Part shown: piece after piece, positions 44,183 to 54,310 of the stretch
How positions within the stretch are numbered: the first letter of the stretch is position 1
Layout: each line of letters opens with the position of its first letter
Assembly (NCBI RefSeq): GCF_000246985.2
Contig: NC_022084.1
Coordinates: 26,248 to 90,247 of the forward strand
Source of the DNA: Thermococcus litoralis DSM 5473
GTDB taxonomy: Archaea; Methanobacteriota_B; Thermococci; Thermococcales; Thermococcaceae
DNA length: 64,000 nucleotides
Direction: 5' to 3'
Made by a program: the position numbers and the translations under genes
The notes under the pieces: model-generated
The model's database searches: none
What the model was told of the DNA's origin: nothing
Seen by the model: the letters and a program-made list of their open reading frames with translations, nothing else

Positions 44183-45531
44183 CTTCTCTCCCTTCTCTCG
44201 ACCTCTTCTATGTAGGCTATTACGTTATCCACTATCTGGGGAGCCAAGCCTATGTAGTTTTCCGGCTTTAGGGAGTTTAAATCGTCTTCAGTGAGATATT
44301 CCATGGCTTCACTTTCCCTTACTACTTCTAACAGGTCCCTTCCCTCTTTAAATGCTTTCATGGCGAGTTTTCTCACCAGTTCGTGAGCCTCTTGCCTCCC
44401 CATTCCCTTCTCCGTAAGCTTGAGCATCAGCGGCTCGGCCATTATGAGGTTCTTTGTGAGGTAGAGGTTCCTTCTTATGTTCTCCGGGAAAAACTCCAAA
44501 CCAGATAAAACCTTCTTCATGCTCTTCAGCATCTCGTCTAAGAGTATAAACGTCTCTGGAAGGATAACACGCTCAACTGAAGAGTTGGTAAGGTCTCTTT
44601 CATGCCAAAGCGGATTGTTGAGTAAAGCTGGAATAACGTTGGAATAGATAACTCTCGCAAGCCCGCTGACTTTTTCACACCTTATCGGGTTCCTCTTGTG
44701 CGGCATCGTTGAAGAGCCGACCTGCTTCTTTCCAAAGGGTTCGCTGACTTCAAGAATCTCAGTTCTCTGGAGATTTCTTATCTCAAGGGCTATTTTGTCG
44801 AGGGTTGAAGCTATTAAGGCTAGAATGCCCATGAGCTCTGCGTAGATGTCTCTCTGAATTATTTGGTTGCTTATTCTTGCAGGCTTAAGGCCAAGATCCT
44901 CCATAACTAAACGCTGAAGTTCAAGCCCTTTTTCGCCAAAGGATGCCATTGTTCCAACAGCACCGCTCATCTGCCCTACAAGGATTCTCTCCTTGGCCTC
45001 TTCAATTCTATCAATATGTCTTTGGATTTCATCTAGCCAGATGGCAAACTTCATCCCATATGTGGTTGGGACGGCATGCTGGCCGTGAGTTCTTCCAATG
45101 CACACCGTATGTTTATGCTCCTTTGCGAGGTTTTTGAGTATTGAACGGAGCTCCCTCAGATCTTTTAAAACAATCTCCAAAGATTCTTTAATAAGAAGAG
45201 CGTTGGCGGTGTCTATTATATCATTGGAAGTCGCTCCAAGATGGACGTATTTTCCATGCTCTCCACAAACCTCACTTAATGCCTTAACAACGGCCATTAT
45301 ATCGTGGTGAATCTCAGCCTCGATTTCCTTAACTCTTTCAACTTTTACCCATTTTGTGTTTGCCCTTTCGCTAATTGCTCTTGCACTTTCTTCGGGGATG
45401 TTGCCGAGCTTTGCATGGGCTCTTGCTAAGGCGGCCTCAACCTCAAGAAGTTTTTGGAGCTTATTTTCTTCCTCCCAAATGCGTTTCATTTCCTCACTAC
45501 CGTACCTGTAATCAATTGGATGAATAGCCAT
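44179..45531 (-). CDS. purB: Adenylosuccinate lyase
   Basis: A 450-residue homotetrameric lyase acting twice in purine synthesis (SAICAR to AICAR, adenylosuccinate to AMP). It has the fumarase/aspartase superfamily blocks: [13 protein letters not shown] (near residue 97), [17 protein letters not shown] with the catalytic histidine (near 149), and the signature [15 protein letters not shown] (near 272) with the catalytic serine. DYRYGSEEM near the start binds AMP. Transcribed away from alba. Confidence 0.97.
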   Translation of the reverse strand: MAIHPIDYRYGSEEMKRIWEEENKLQKLLEVEAALARAHAKLGNIPEESARAISERANTKWVKVERVKEIEAEIHHDIMAVVKALSEVCGEHGKYVHLGATSNDIIDTANALLIKESLEIVLKDLRELRSILKNLAKEHKHTVCIGRTHGQHAVPTTYGMKFAIWLDEIQRHIDRIEEAKERILVGQMSGAVGTMASFGEKGLELQRLVMEDLGLKPARISNQIIQRDIYAELMGILALIASTLDKIALEIRNLQRTEILEVSEPFGKKQVGSSTMPHKRNPIRCEKVSGLARVIYSNVIPALLNNPLWHERDLTNSSVERVILPETFILLDEMLKSMKKVLSGLEFFPENIRRNLYLTKNLIMAEPLMLKLTEKGMGRQEAHELVRKLAMKAFKEGRDLLEVVRESEAMEYLTEDDLNSLKPENYIGLAPQIVDNVIAYIEEVERRERS

Positions 45532-45600
45532 CGTATCACCAATTTTTTGTAATAATCAACCTTAAAAAGATTTTCTAATGTACACAAAGATGTTAAAACT

Positions 45601-45622
45601 AAAACTCAACTTCTTGAGTTTT
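45601..45622. promoter_or_regulatory. Perfect hairpin in the purB-alba spacer
   Basis: AAAACTCAA (45601-45609) and TTGAGTTTT (45614-45622) are exact inverse complements around CTTC. It lies upstream of the alba promoter (TATTTAAC at 45648 and TATTTAACT at 45661) and behind the purB promoter, so it may be an operator for either gene, or a terminator-like hairpin followed by T residues. Confidence 0.4.
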
Positions 45623-45716
45623 TAGGACATATTTGGAAACTCTGGTATTTAACCGAAAAGTATTTAACTACATATCCAAAGTTTGCTATTGACAAAACTT
45701 TCGGAGGGTGTCAAAA

Positions 45717-45992
45717 ATGGCAGAGGAGCATGTTGTCTTCATAGGAAAGAAGCCTGTTATGAACTATGTATTGGCCGTAATAACCCAGTTCAACGAGGGT
45801 GCAAAGGAAGTTAGCATCAGAGCAAGAGGTAGGGCTATCAGCAGGGCCGTTGACGTTGCAGAGATCGTCAGGAACAGGTTCCTTCCAGAGGTTAGGGTTA
45901 AAGAGATAAAGATCGGCACAGAGGAGCTCCCAACAGCTGATGGAAGAACAGCCAACACTTCAACAATCGAGATCATCCTCGAGAAGCCATGA
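45717..45992 (+). CDS. albA: DNA/RNA-binding protein Alba
   Basis: A 91-residue chromatin protein that coats DNA and RNA as a dimer. [49 protein letters not shown] contains the acetylatable-lysine region and the arginine-rich loop, and the C-terminal hairpin [24 protein letters not shown] is standard. ATG at 45717 has GGAGGGTG upstream. GC-rich optimal codons and a following T-rich terminator fit strong expression. Very confident. Confidence 0.97.
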   Translation: MAEEHVVFIGKKPVMNYVLAVITQFNEGAKEVSIRARGRAISRAVDVAEIVRNRFLPEVRVKEIKIGTEELPTADGRTANTSTIEIILEKP

Positions 45993-45998
45993 ACTTAG

Positions 45999-46013
45999 CT
46001 TTTCTTTCCTTTT
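45999..46013 (+). terminator. T-rich terminator after alba
   Basis: CTTTTCTTTCCTTTTC-type pyrimidine tract seven bases after the stop codon, the same kind as behind L15e and the cPGS-like gene. Confidence 0.6.
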
Positions 46014-46035
46014 CATAACTTTGCTCGGATTTTTT

Positions 46036-46055
46036 ACTTCAACCCCTTTTGAAGT
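46036..46055. promoter_or_regulatory. Inverted repeat upstream of the membrane HTH gene
   Basis: ACTTCAA and TTGAAGT arms (seven bases, exact) around CCCCTT, ten bases ahead of the TATA-like TTTTAATATTTT (46067-46078) of the following regulator gene. Position upstream of TATA would suit an activator or autoregulator. Confidence 0.4.
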
Positions 46056-46105
46056 GAAAACAAAGGTTTTAATATTTTTATTGCCAAATAATCTTGGTGT
46101 AGCAG

Positions 46106-46702
46106 GTGGAATTTGAAACAATTGATGTGAGAGATGAGAAGGCTAAAGAACTGGCTCAAATTCTTGCAAATGAAACCTCACTTCTAATACTGGGACTCCT
46201 GCAAGAAAAGACGCTTTCAATGTCAGAAATAGCAAGGGAGCTTGGAATCCCAATGTCAACTGTTTCTTATCACATAGATAAAATGGTAAGGGTAGGGCTT
46301 GTAGAAATTGCAGGGAAGAAATACGGGAAGAGGCTACAAGAGGTGAAGCTTTACAGGGCTGCATCAAAGCCAATTCTTCTGCTTCCTAGAGGAATGCCGG
46401 TCAAAAAACGTTTCCTAAGAGTTTTTGAGAAAATACAGATCATAAGCTTGGGAATAGCCGGGCTTCTAGCTTCAGGAGTGTATGTACTATTCGACAGGCT
46501 CCTCCAAGAAGAACCCCAATTAGTTGCCAAGAATGCAACATACGCTATTGAACGAGCCCCTTCTCCAGGGCTTGAGGGTATTAACAAAACGGTTACATCC
46601 AAGTTAGCTGAGAGTTCACCAATACCATACATTTTGGCGATTTTAGTATTTGTGGTAGGGTTTTTCCTAGTTTCTCGATACCTAATGAAAAAGAAGATTT
46701 AA
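46106..46702 (+). CDS. Membrane-anchored ArsR-like HTH regulator
   Basis: A 198-residue protein with an N-terminal winged helix (ILANETSLLILGLLQEKTLSMSEIARELGIPMSTVSYHIDKMVRVGLVEIAG, about 19-70) and two TM helices (IISLGIAGLLASGVYVLF near 115 and IPYILAILVFVVGFFLVSRYL near 173) enclosing an extracellular loop with N-x-T sites. It starts at GTG 46106; no strong ribosome site is visible. Such one-component membrane regulators are frequent in Thermococcales and may sense envelope or external conditions. Target unknown; inverted repeat 46036-46055 lies in its own promoter. Confidence 0.75.
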   Translation: MEFETIDVRDEKAKELAQILANETSLLILGLLQEKTLSMSEIARELGIPMSTVSYHIDKMVRVGLVEIAGKKYGKRLQEVKLYRAASKPILLLPRGMPVKKRFLRVFEKIQIISLGIAGLLASGVYVLFDRLLQEEPQLVAKNATYAIERAPSPGLEGINKTVTSKLAESSPIPYILAILVFVVGFFLVSRYLMKKKI

Positions 46703-46760
46703 CCCCAAAACATTTTTAAGTTTCTTATCGTAGTTCAATATGAATCAGGAGGGAATAACA

Positions 46761-47294
46761 ATGATGCCAAAAATTACTGTAGAGCAAATAGTTAAAAGGA
46801 AGGCAGTTGTTGTTAGACCAAATGAAACTGTTGAAAAAGTTGCGAAAATTCTCGCAAGGAACAAAGTAAGCAGTGCGGTTGTTATGGACAAAGATGAGAT
46901 AATAGGTATCGTTACGGACAGAGACATTCTCAACAAGGTAGTTGCCAAAGGGAAAGACCCTAAAGAGGTAAAAATCAGTGAGATAATGACAAAAGATCCC
47001 ATAACGATAGAATACGACTATGATATTCAGGATGCAATCGAGCTTATGATGGAAAAAGGAGTGAGGATGCTCCTAGTAACAAAGCTTGGAATGCCAATGG
47101 GCTTTGTAACGGCGGCAGACCTTCTTGCAGCGGTAAATGCCTACAATCACGAGGAAGAGGAAGCTGAAAAGGAAGAAGGAGAAGTCTATGGGATATGCGA
47201 GGTTTGTGGGCAGTATGCTCAGCTCCACAGGGTTGTCCACGAAGGCTATGAAAGATGGGTCTGCGAGAGCTGCAAAGACATGCTTGAAGGCTGA
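46761..47294 (+). CDS. CBS-domain pair protein with C-terminal zinc ribbon
   Basis: A 177-residue protein. Two CBS motifs (residues about 1-60 and 65-125: VVVRPNETVEKVAKILARNKVSSAVVMDKDEIIGIVTDRDIL, then DPITIEYDYDIQDAIELMMEKGVRMLLVTKLGMPMGFVTAADLL) form a Bateman module that usually binds adenosine nucleotides. An acidic linker (EEEEAEKEEGEV) leads to a four-cysteine zinc ribbon (CEVCGQYAQLHRVV and CESCKDMLEG). A nucleotide-sensing regulator is likely; the partner is unknown. ATG at 46761 follows GGAGGGAATAACA; an upstream ATG lacks a site. Confidence 0.85.
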   Translation: MMPKITVEQIVKRKAVVVRPNETVEKVAKILARNKVSSAVVMDKDEIIGIVTDRDILNKVVAKGKDPKEVKISEIMTKDPITIEYDYDIQDAIELMMEKGVRMLLVTKLGMPMGFVTAADLLAAVNAYNHEEEEAEKEEGEVYGICEVCGQYAQLHRVVHEGYERWVCESCKDMLEG

Positions 47295-47391
47295 ATACTC
47301 CTTCGATTATTTTTAAATCCGCTTTAGCTTAGCTTATATTCCCAAAGGTTTAAAACTCTTCTAAGGAATACACATCTAGAGGTGAGAGGAT

Positions 47392-47991
47392 ATGGAAAAG
47401 AAAACCGGAACAACCACTGTTGGGATTAAATTGAAAGATGGAGTAGTATTGGCAGCGGATACTCAAGCTTCTCTCGATCACATGGTGGAGACCCTCAACA
47501 TAAAGAAAATTTTACCCATAACCGATAAGATAGCAATAACAACCGCGGGAAGCGTTGGAGATTTGCAGGCTTTAGCGAGAATGCTTGAAGCTGAGGCTAG
47601 ATACTACCAATTCACCTGGGGAAAACCCATGACGGCAAAGGCTATGGCAAACCTTCTCAGCAACATACTTAACGAGAGCAAATGGTTCCCCTACATGGTG
47701 CAGATAATCATCGGTGGCTACGTTGAGGAACCAACACTTGCAAGCCTCGATCCTTTGGGAGGGCTTATCTTTGATAACTACACTGCAACGGGCTCTGGGA
47801 GTCCGTTTGCAATAGCGATACTTGAAGACGGGTACAAGGAAGATATGACAATCGAAGAGGCTAGAGAATTGGCTATAAGGGCAGTCAGGACAGCGGGTAA
47901 GAGAGATGTTTACACGGGAGAAAGGAAGATTCAGGTGGTTACAATAACCAAAGATGGCATGAAGGAAGAATTCGTCGAGTTCAAGGAGTGA
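47392..47991 (+). CDS. psmB: Proteasome subunit beta
   Basis: A 199-residue catalytic subunit of the 20S proteasome. A short propeptide MEKKTG is followed by [21 protein letters not shown], making T7 the mature N-terminal nucleophile. The catalytic lysine lies in [26 protein letters not shown]. Most Thermococcales carry two beta subunits; which of the two this is cannot be decided without comparison. TATA AGGTTTAAAAC (about 47346) and GAGGTGAGAGGAT precede the ATG. A secreted metalloprotease gene follows after 21 bases, possibly cotranscribed. Confidence 0.95.
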   Translation: MEKKTGTTTVGIKLKDGVVLAADTQASLDHMVETLNIKKILPITDKIAITTAGSVGDLQALARMLEAEARYYQFTWGKPMTAKAMANLLSNILNESKWFPYMVQIIIGGYVEEPTLASLDPLGGLIFDNYTATGSGSPFAIAILEDGYKEDMTIEEARELAIRAVRTAGKRDVYTGERKIQVVTITKDGMKEEFVEFKE

Positions 47992-48012
47992 TTTTACATT
48001 TCTGGTGGTTAA

Positions 48013-49104
48013 ATGAGGAACAAGTCTCTCCTTGCCCTTTTTCTCATAGGCATTTTCTTTATTGCGTTTTTGTATCACAACTACTCTTATCCAAGCGAAG
48101 ATGCTCAGCAAGTGCTTCAGATAGCCTCCAACATATCGAAAGAAGTTGAGGAAATAAGGGGGCTTAGTCTTAAGGAGAATCCAAAAATAATTGTCCTTAC
48201 TAAGGAAGAAGCCCTTAAAAAATGGGGTCCAAGCAGAGAGGATTACCAAGAGATCAAAAAGTGGGAGCTAATATACAAGATGACCTTTCTTGTTCCGCTT
48301 GACTATAACCTCACAAAAACAAGAGAAAAAGAAACTGCCTCGTGGATAGCGGTTACCTCCGGGAATAAAGTTTACATAATCTCGGAAAACTTTTTTAAAA
48401 GGGAAGATACCGCTAAGAGGGTTCTAGCCCATGAATTTACCCACGTGATACAAAAGCAGTACTTCGACCCAAAGTACCCGGAAACACTTGACGGTAGCCT
48501 TGCTATTAAAGCCCTAATTGAGGGTGATGCAGACTTAACTGCCGACCTTTATTGCAAGAAGCACGGCATCAGAATAGAGAAAATAACCTCCCTGTACCTC
48601 AAAGACCCTCCCATAAACTTTGGGTACTTTCCCTATGTTTTTGGTGACAAATTCGTCGAATACCTTTACCAAAAAGGAGGTTGGGAGCTTGTCAATGAAG
48701 CCTACACCAATTCACCACAAACAACCCAGCAGATAATGCATCCAGAGCTTTATTTAGCCAAAGTTCTTCCCCAAGAGGTGGAGATAAGCTTAGGCAGGGA
48801 TTACAGAATAATCCACGAAGATCGACTCGGGGAGTTCTATTTCTATCTCCTTCTTGTGACGAATGGCGTAGATCAAGAAGAAGCTTCAAGAATATCTATG
48901 GCATGGGAGGGAGATAAAATAATTCTAGCGGAAAACTCCACGCACTATATGCTCATGTGGAAGAGCCTTTGGAATGAGGATAGAGCCCTTCAGGAAATCC
49001 AAAACCTTCTCACTAAAAAGGCTAATGACTCAACCAAATTGGAAGTCCAAGTAACGGTTGGTGGAAATGAGCTTATGCTTAAAACAATACTCCCAAAACA
49101 ATAG
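48013..49104 (+). CDS. Secreted or membrane-tethered HExxH metalloprotease
   Basis: A 363-residue protein with an N-terminal hydrophobic signal anchor (LLALFLIGIFFIAFLYH, residues 6-22) and an extracytoplasmic zinc-protease domain. The HEFTH motif at 140-144 and a glutamate in ALIEGDADLTADLYCKKHG (E170) make the usual three-ligand gluzincin-like site, about 26 residues apart. The rest has no family I recognise (QYFDPKYPETLDGSLAIKA, INFGYFPYVFGDKFVEYLYQKGGWELVNEAY is typical of such archaeal zinc proteases). It probably degrades peptides outside the cell or processes surface proteins. It may be cotranscribed with the proteasome beta gene. Confidence 0.75.
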   Translation: MRNKSLLALFLIGIFFIAFLYHNYSYPSEDAQQVLQIASNISKEVEEIRGLSLKENPKIIVLTKEEALKKWGPSREDYQEIKKWELIYKMTFLVPLDYNLTKTREKETASWIAVTSGNKVYIISENFFKREDTAKRVLAHEFTHVIQKQYFDPKYPETLDGSLAIKALIEGDADLTADLYCKKHGIRIEKITSLYLKDPPINFGYFPYVFGDKFVEYLYQKGGWELVNEAYTNSPQTTQQIMHPELYLAKVLPQEVEISLGRDYRIIHEDRLGEFYFYLLLVTNGVDQEEASRISMAWEGDKIILAENSTHYMLMWKSLWNEDRALQEIQNLLTKKANDSTKLEVQVTVGGNELMLKTILPKQ

Positions 49105-49274
49105 GTGTTCTCTTATGTCTAGTTTTGTACTATTATTATCGAAACTTCTTTTTGATTAACGAGGACAAAATGAAGATTTTCGGGTGAAATATTTCATTAG
49201 GCAACAAAAATAGTTATAAATGCCAAAATTCAAACACTATTTGCCCAAACCAAAAATATTTTGAGGTGATAGAA

Positions 49275-50618
49275 ATGGCCGAAAAGAAAAGAAAGAGGGT
49301 AGTAATTCTTGGTGCTGCAGGAAGGGATTTCCACAACTTCAACACGTTTTTCAGGGACAACCCCGAGTATGAAGTGGTAGCTTTTACAGCCACCCAGATT
49401 CCAGACATCGAGGGTAGAATTTACCCACCAGAGCTTGCTGGTGAGCTTTATCCAAACGGAATACCAATATGGAACGAAGATGACCTTGAGAAGATAATCA
49501 AAGAACATGACATTGACATAGTTGTGTTCGCTTACTCAGATGTTTCCCATGAACACGTTATGCACCTTGCCTCAAGAGCACACGCTGCTGGTGCTGACTT
49601 CTGGCTTCTCGGACCAAAGAGCACAATGATAAAGAGCACCAAGCCAGTTGTAGCAGTTACAGCCGTTAGAACAGGTTGTGGAAAGAGCCAAACATCAAGG
49701 AAAGTTGCCCAGCTCCTTCAAGAGATGGGCTACAAAGTAGTTGCCATAAGACACCCAATGCCCTATGGAGACTTGAGAAAGCAGGTCGTCCAGCGCTTTG
49801 CTACATTCGAAGACCTCGACAAGTACGAGTGCACCATCGAGGAGAGGGAAGAGTACGAGCCGTACATAGAGAGGGGCATGGTGGTTTATGCAGGTGTTGA
49901 CTACGAGAAAATACTCCGCGAGGCGGAGAAAGAGGCCGACATTATCCTCTGGGACGGCGGAAACAACGACTTTCCATTCTATGTTCCAGACCTCTGGATA
50001 GTAGTGACAGACCCACACAGACCTGGACACGAACTTAAGTACCACCCAGGTGAGACCAACTTCAGAGCAGCCGATGTGATAATTATAAACAAGATTGATA
50101 CAGCAAACAGAGATGACATTCAAAAGGTAAGGGAGAGCATAGAGAAAGTCAACCCGAACGCGACCGTCATCGAGGCCGCTTCACCGATCTTCGTTGACAA
50201 GCCAGAGCTCATTAAGGGCAAGAGAGTTCTCGTGGTTGAAGATGGCCCAACACTCACACACGGTGGAATGAGATACGGCGCTGGATACGTTGCAGCCAAG
50301 AAGTTCGGAGCTGCTGAGATCATCGACCCAAGACCCTACGCCGTTGGCTCAATAGTTGAAACCTACAAGAAGTACCCACACCTTGACGTTATCCTACCAG
50401 CAATGGGCTACGGCAAGAAGCAGATCAAGGAGCTTGAGGAGACCATCAACAGAGCAGATGCCGACGTCGTCATCATGGGAACCCCAGTTGACCTTAGAAG
50501 GTTCATGAACCTCAACAAGCCTGCTGTAAGGGTCAAGTACGAGCTTGAAGAGATAGGATATCCAAAACTCAAGGACGTTCTCAAGGAATTCGTCGAAAAG
50601 CACGTTAAGAAGGAGTGA
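49275..50618 (+). CDS. cpgS: Cyclic 2,3-diphosphoglycerate synthase-family GTPase/ligase
   Basis: A 447-residue protein annotated as cPGS by resemblance to the methanogen enzyme that cyclises 2,3-bisphosphoglycerate, a thermoprotectant. It begins with a Rossmann NAD-like motif (RVVILGAAGRDFHNFNTFFRDNPEYEVVAFTATQIPDIEGR), then a P-loop (VTAVRTGCGKSQTSRKVAQLLQEMGYKV, near residue 132) and a NKxD-like IIINKIDTANRDD (near 271), which indicates a GTPase-type site. The cyclase assignment in Thermococcales is by homology only. Codons are unusually GC-rich, a sign of strong expression. A TATA (TTATAAAT, about 49215) is preceded by the palindrome TGAAATATTTCA (49185-49196). Confidence 0.75.
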   Translation: MAEKKRKRVVILGAAGRDFHNFNTFFRDNPEYEVVAFTATQIPDIEGRIYPPELAGELYPNGIPIWNEDDLEKIIKEHDIDIVVFAYSDVSHEHVMHLASRAHAAGADFWLLGPKSTMIKSTKPVVAVTAVRTGCGKSQTSRKVAQLLQEMGYKVVAIRHPMPYGDLRKQVVQRFATFEDLDKYECTIEEREEYEPYIERGMVVYAGVDYEKILREAEKEADIILWDGGNNDFPFYVPDLWIVVTDPHRPGHELKYHPGETNFRAADVIIINKIDTANRDDIQKVRESIEKVNPNATVIEAASPIFVDKPELIKGKRVLVVEDGPTLTHGGMRYGAGYVAAKKFGAAEIIDPRPYAVGSIVETYKKYPHLDVILPAMGYGKKQIKELEETINRADADVVIMGTPVDLRRFMNLNKPAVRVKYELEEIGYPKLKDVLKEFVEKHVKKE

Positions 50619-50640
50619 ATTCTTTCCTTTCTTTTATATT
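50619..50640 (+). terminator. T-rich terminator after the cPGS-like gene
   Basis: ATTCTTTCCTTTCTTTTATA directly after the stop codon, a pyrimidine tract like those behind L15e and alba. The remaining 150 bases up to the small membrane gene contain a TATA (CTTTATAAAG, about 50749-50758) and nothing else recognisable. Confidence 0.6.
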
Positions 50641-50790
50641 CTGAACTTTTAAATCGAGTTTGTCATCATGCTCTTTTGTCCTATACTCCAAATTGGTATC
50701 CCCTAGGGATTTGCGTTTTGTTTTCGTTTACTCTTTTTAATTAGAAAGCTTTATAAAGTTAGATGGTAACAAGTACTCCGAGGTGAAGTC

Positions 50791-50917
50791 ATGCTGGGAA
50801 TGTGGTGGATAATAAGTTTGATCATTGGGCTTTTGAGCCTCTTATGGATGGCTTGTGGCACTGCTGTTCGGTCTAATTGGGGCAGCTGCATACTATATTG
50901 TGGAGAAGAGGGATTAA
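50791..50917 (+). pseudogene. Frameshifted two-helix micro-membrane protein
   Basis: From ATG 50791 (behind CCGAGGTGAAGTC) the frame gives MLGMWWIISLIIGLLSLL and then loses hydrophobic character. In the next frame WLVALLFGLIGAAAYYIVEKRD follows directly and stops at 50917. Joined, these make a 41-residue protein with two TM helices like the short PLDc-N-like proteins common in Thermococcales. That stop shares TTAA with the stop of the opposing helicase gene, as tail-to-tail genes here often do, supporting it as the true end. One extra base near 50840-50855 explains the break. Confidence 0.6.
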
Positions 50918-52845
50918 GTCCCTTCAACTTTAATTTTTTCTCCCCTATAAAAGTCTATAAGATGTCTCTTCATTGATGCTAAAGTTACAGGCTTTAGTGT
51001 TTCTCTCATCCAATCTGGGAGGTCTCTTTGAACAGACTTCCAGAGAAGTCTGTAATCTAGAACTATTATCGCTCCTTTTTCTTCTTCACTTCTGTGCACT
51101 CTTCCAGCAGCCTGAACGAGCTTCCTATGAGCCGGTAAAATATAACCATAGTACCTTCCCTTCCCAGGAAACTTGTTTTCGAAGTACCTTATTTGAGCTT
51201 GAACCCTCGGTGTTGGTCTCGCATAGGGAATGCCCACTAAAACAACGCCGTTCATCTCATCTCCGCTGTAATCCTGCCCTTCACTATTCCTTCCTCCCAT
51301 CACACCAAGCAAAACAGCCCCATCCTTCTTTGCTTCCTCCTTAAATGCCATCACCAAAAGGTCGTTCTCTTTTGAAGAGGCCCCTTTCTTCTCGATAAAT
51401 ACCTTTTTTCCAGTCTCTTCTCTTATCCGTACATCAACATTGGCAGATAAAAGTCCTTCGAGGACTTCGTAAGAAGCCGTGAAGACGCCAACGTTTTTTG
51501 GGATGAACTTTGCTGCTTCAACAACATATCTAGCAAGCTTCTTGTAAAGTTCAAGGCTTCTCTCGTCCCCCCTTGTGGAGACATCCCTAGCAACTAAAAC
51601 AAGGGCATTTTCCCTCTTAACCATCCGGGGGAATTTTTTAAGCCTGCCCTCCACTCCCATTATATCCGCAAAAGCTTCTAGGGGAGTTAGCGTTCCAGAC
51701 ATGAAAATTGCCGATTGAACATTCTTAATAAAACTCAGAGCTTTTGAAGGATCCAATGCCACAAGCTCAAGAGAGAAGCCTTTATCTCTGCTCATCAAAA
51801 AGAGATAATCCTCCTTCCCAATAAGGGCAAACCAAAGGAGCAAAAATTCTCCTACCCTTCCGACATAGCTCCTAGGAGGAAGGTTTCTCTCGATTTTGTC
51901 CTCCCTTATTGCATCTCCAGCCTTTACCATCTGATCGAGAATTCTAATAAGCTGTCTCTCATTAATTCCCAGAACGTCAAAAACGTGGTAAAAGATGCTT
52001 TCAGGAAGGATGGGAACTTCCTCAACCTTCATATCCTTCAATTTTTCCTGATAGAGATTCTCCAATCCCTTTAGAAAGATGCTTAAAAAATTGGCAGTCT
52101 CGTGTTCCTTGTATTCATCGGCTTCTTTTATTGCCCTGTTGATGCTATGGATGCTTACCTTGTCGCTTAAGGCATTTATTGCCTGATCCGGTAGATTATG
52201 TGCTTCATCGAAGATCACTATCAAGTCAGAGTAGTCAAAATCAAAATAGCTCATAAAGTTCTCCCTGATAGCTGGATTTATCATGTAGAGGTAGCTCGCC
52301 ACTATTACATCAGAATTAAGTGCAACCTTCCGGGTAAGCTCGTAAGGACAGAAGTCAAACATTTTAGAATAGGTGAGCACTGTTATGGGTTCCGCAGGCG
52401 TTTGAATGAAGTACTGGACAAGTTCGTCAAATTCTTCCTTCTTTTTCTTTAAGTTTTCAAAAAACTCGCATTTGCCAAGCTTTTTGAGATTTTTGCAGAC
52501 TATCATCGCGTTGTAAGCGTCGGGGGCAAAGTTTTGAATATACTGGTGAAGGCAAAGTTCTTTTCTGCTCCTGAACTCAACTCCGCTTACATGGGTTTTC
52601 TTGCTTATGGCTTTGAGCTCTTCTATAACTCTGTCCATCTGCTTATGCGTTCTTGCGAGGTAGATTATCTTGTATCCCATATCCTTGGCATAGGGCAAAG
52701 CTCCAGCCAACACACTTACAGTTTTTCCAAAGCCTGTTGGAGCCTCAATGACAAGATTTTCGCCGTTTCTTACTGCATTATCCACTAGCTTGATGAACTC
52801 TTCTTGGTTTGGCCTTAAGGAGTTATAAGGGAAGTATTCGCTCAT
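50914..52845 (-). CDS. XPD/DinG-like superfamily 2 DNA helicase with Fe-S cluster
   Basis: A 643-residue 5'-to-3' helicase of the XPD family. Motif I APTGFGKT is at residues 35-42 and DEAH at 213-216. Four cysteines placed for the 4Fe-4S domain are C98, C117, C126 and C166, and the Arch domain follows. The late motifs LLGVMGGRNSEGQDYSGDEMNGVVLVGIPYA and VQAAGRVHRSEEEKGAIIVLD are motifs V and VI. It opens duplex DNA in repair, probably nucleotide excision. Start at ATG 52845, transcribed away from a small membrane gene. Confidence 0.93.
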   Translation of the reverse strand: MSEYFPYNSLRPNQEEFIKLVDNAVRNGENLVIEAPTGFGKTVSVLAGALPYAKDMGYKIIYLARTHKQMDRVIEELKAISKKTHVSGVEFRSRKELCLHQYIQNFAPDAYNAMIVCKNLKKLGKCEFFENLKKKKEEFDELVQYFIQTPAEPITVLTYSKMFDFCPYELTRKVALNSDVIVASYLYMINPAIRENFMSYFDFDYSDLIVIFDEAHNLPDQAINALSDKVSIHSINRAIKEADEYKEHETANFLSIFLKGLENLYQEKLKDMKVEEVPILPESIFYHVFDVLGINERQLIRILDQMVKAGDAIREDKIERNLPPRSYVGRVGEFLLLWFALIGKEDYLFLMSRDKGFSLELVALDPSKALSFIKNVQSAIFMSGTLTPLEAFADIMGVEGRLKKFPRMVKRENALVLVARDVSTRGDERSLELYKKLARYVVEAAKFIPKNVGVFTASYEVLEGLLSANVDVRIREETGKKVFIEKKGASSKENDLLVMAFKEEAKKDGAVLLGVMGGRNSEGQDYSGDEMNGVVLVGIPYARPTPRVQAQIRYFENKFPGKGRYYGYILPAHRKLVQAAGRVHRSEEEKGAIIVLDYRLLWKSVQRDLPDWMRETLKPVTLASMKRHLIDFYRGEKIKVEGT

Positions 52846-52912
52846 ATCAACTCATCAAAAAGGTTATTAATGAAGGTTTTTAACTTTTCCCAAAGTGAAG
52901 AGAGGGGGTAAA

Positions 52913-53179
52913 ATGGAAGAATATCAAAAAAAGCTGATAGAGGCTGGAATTGAGGGAGCTATAATCACGGTTTTAGCTTACCTTTTCTACTACCAGAACT
53001 ACCTTCTCTACAAGTGGCATCGCGGCCTTCCGTTGCCGTCAAGAATTCCCTTCGTAATAGCCGGAATTCTCACAGGAGCGGCTTATTTCATTTACAAACT
53101 CTACAAAATCTACCCCATGATGCAAAAGGAGAAAATAGCGAATGTAATAAGAGAAGAAGAAAACTTAGAAACCATTTAA
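52913..53179 (+). CDS. Small two-TM membrane protein
   Basis: An 88-residue protein with two hydrophobic helices (AIITVLAYLFYYQNYLLYKW and RIPFVIAGILTGAAYFIYKLY) joined by a basic loop and ending in an acidic tail (REEENLETI). No family recognised. ATG at 52913 has GAGGGGGT upstream and TATA-like sequence overlaps the helicase promoter region; it is divergent from the XPD gene and ends exactly against the M42 peptidase stop. Conserved synteny with the helicase would suggest a role there, which cannot be tested here. Confidence 0.6.
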   Translation: MEEYQKKLIEAGIEGAIITVLAYLFYYQNYLLYKWHRGLPLPSRIPFVIAGILTGAAYFIYKLYKIYPMMQKEKIANVIREEENLETI

Positions 53180-54253
<1,074 letters not shown>

Positions 54254-54310
54254 TTAATGTAGGACGGGTAATATTTAAGGTTTTAGGTCAATAATCCACT
54301 GGGGAGCGGC

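Noticed and set aside
49185..49196. TGAAATATTTCA palindrome upstream of the cPGS-like gene as operator
   Set aside because: Twelve AT-rich bases of symmetry in an AT-rich spacer are not convincing alone; mentioned only within the gene entry.
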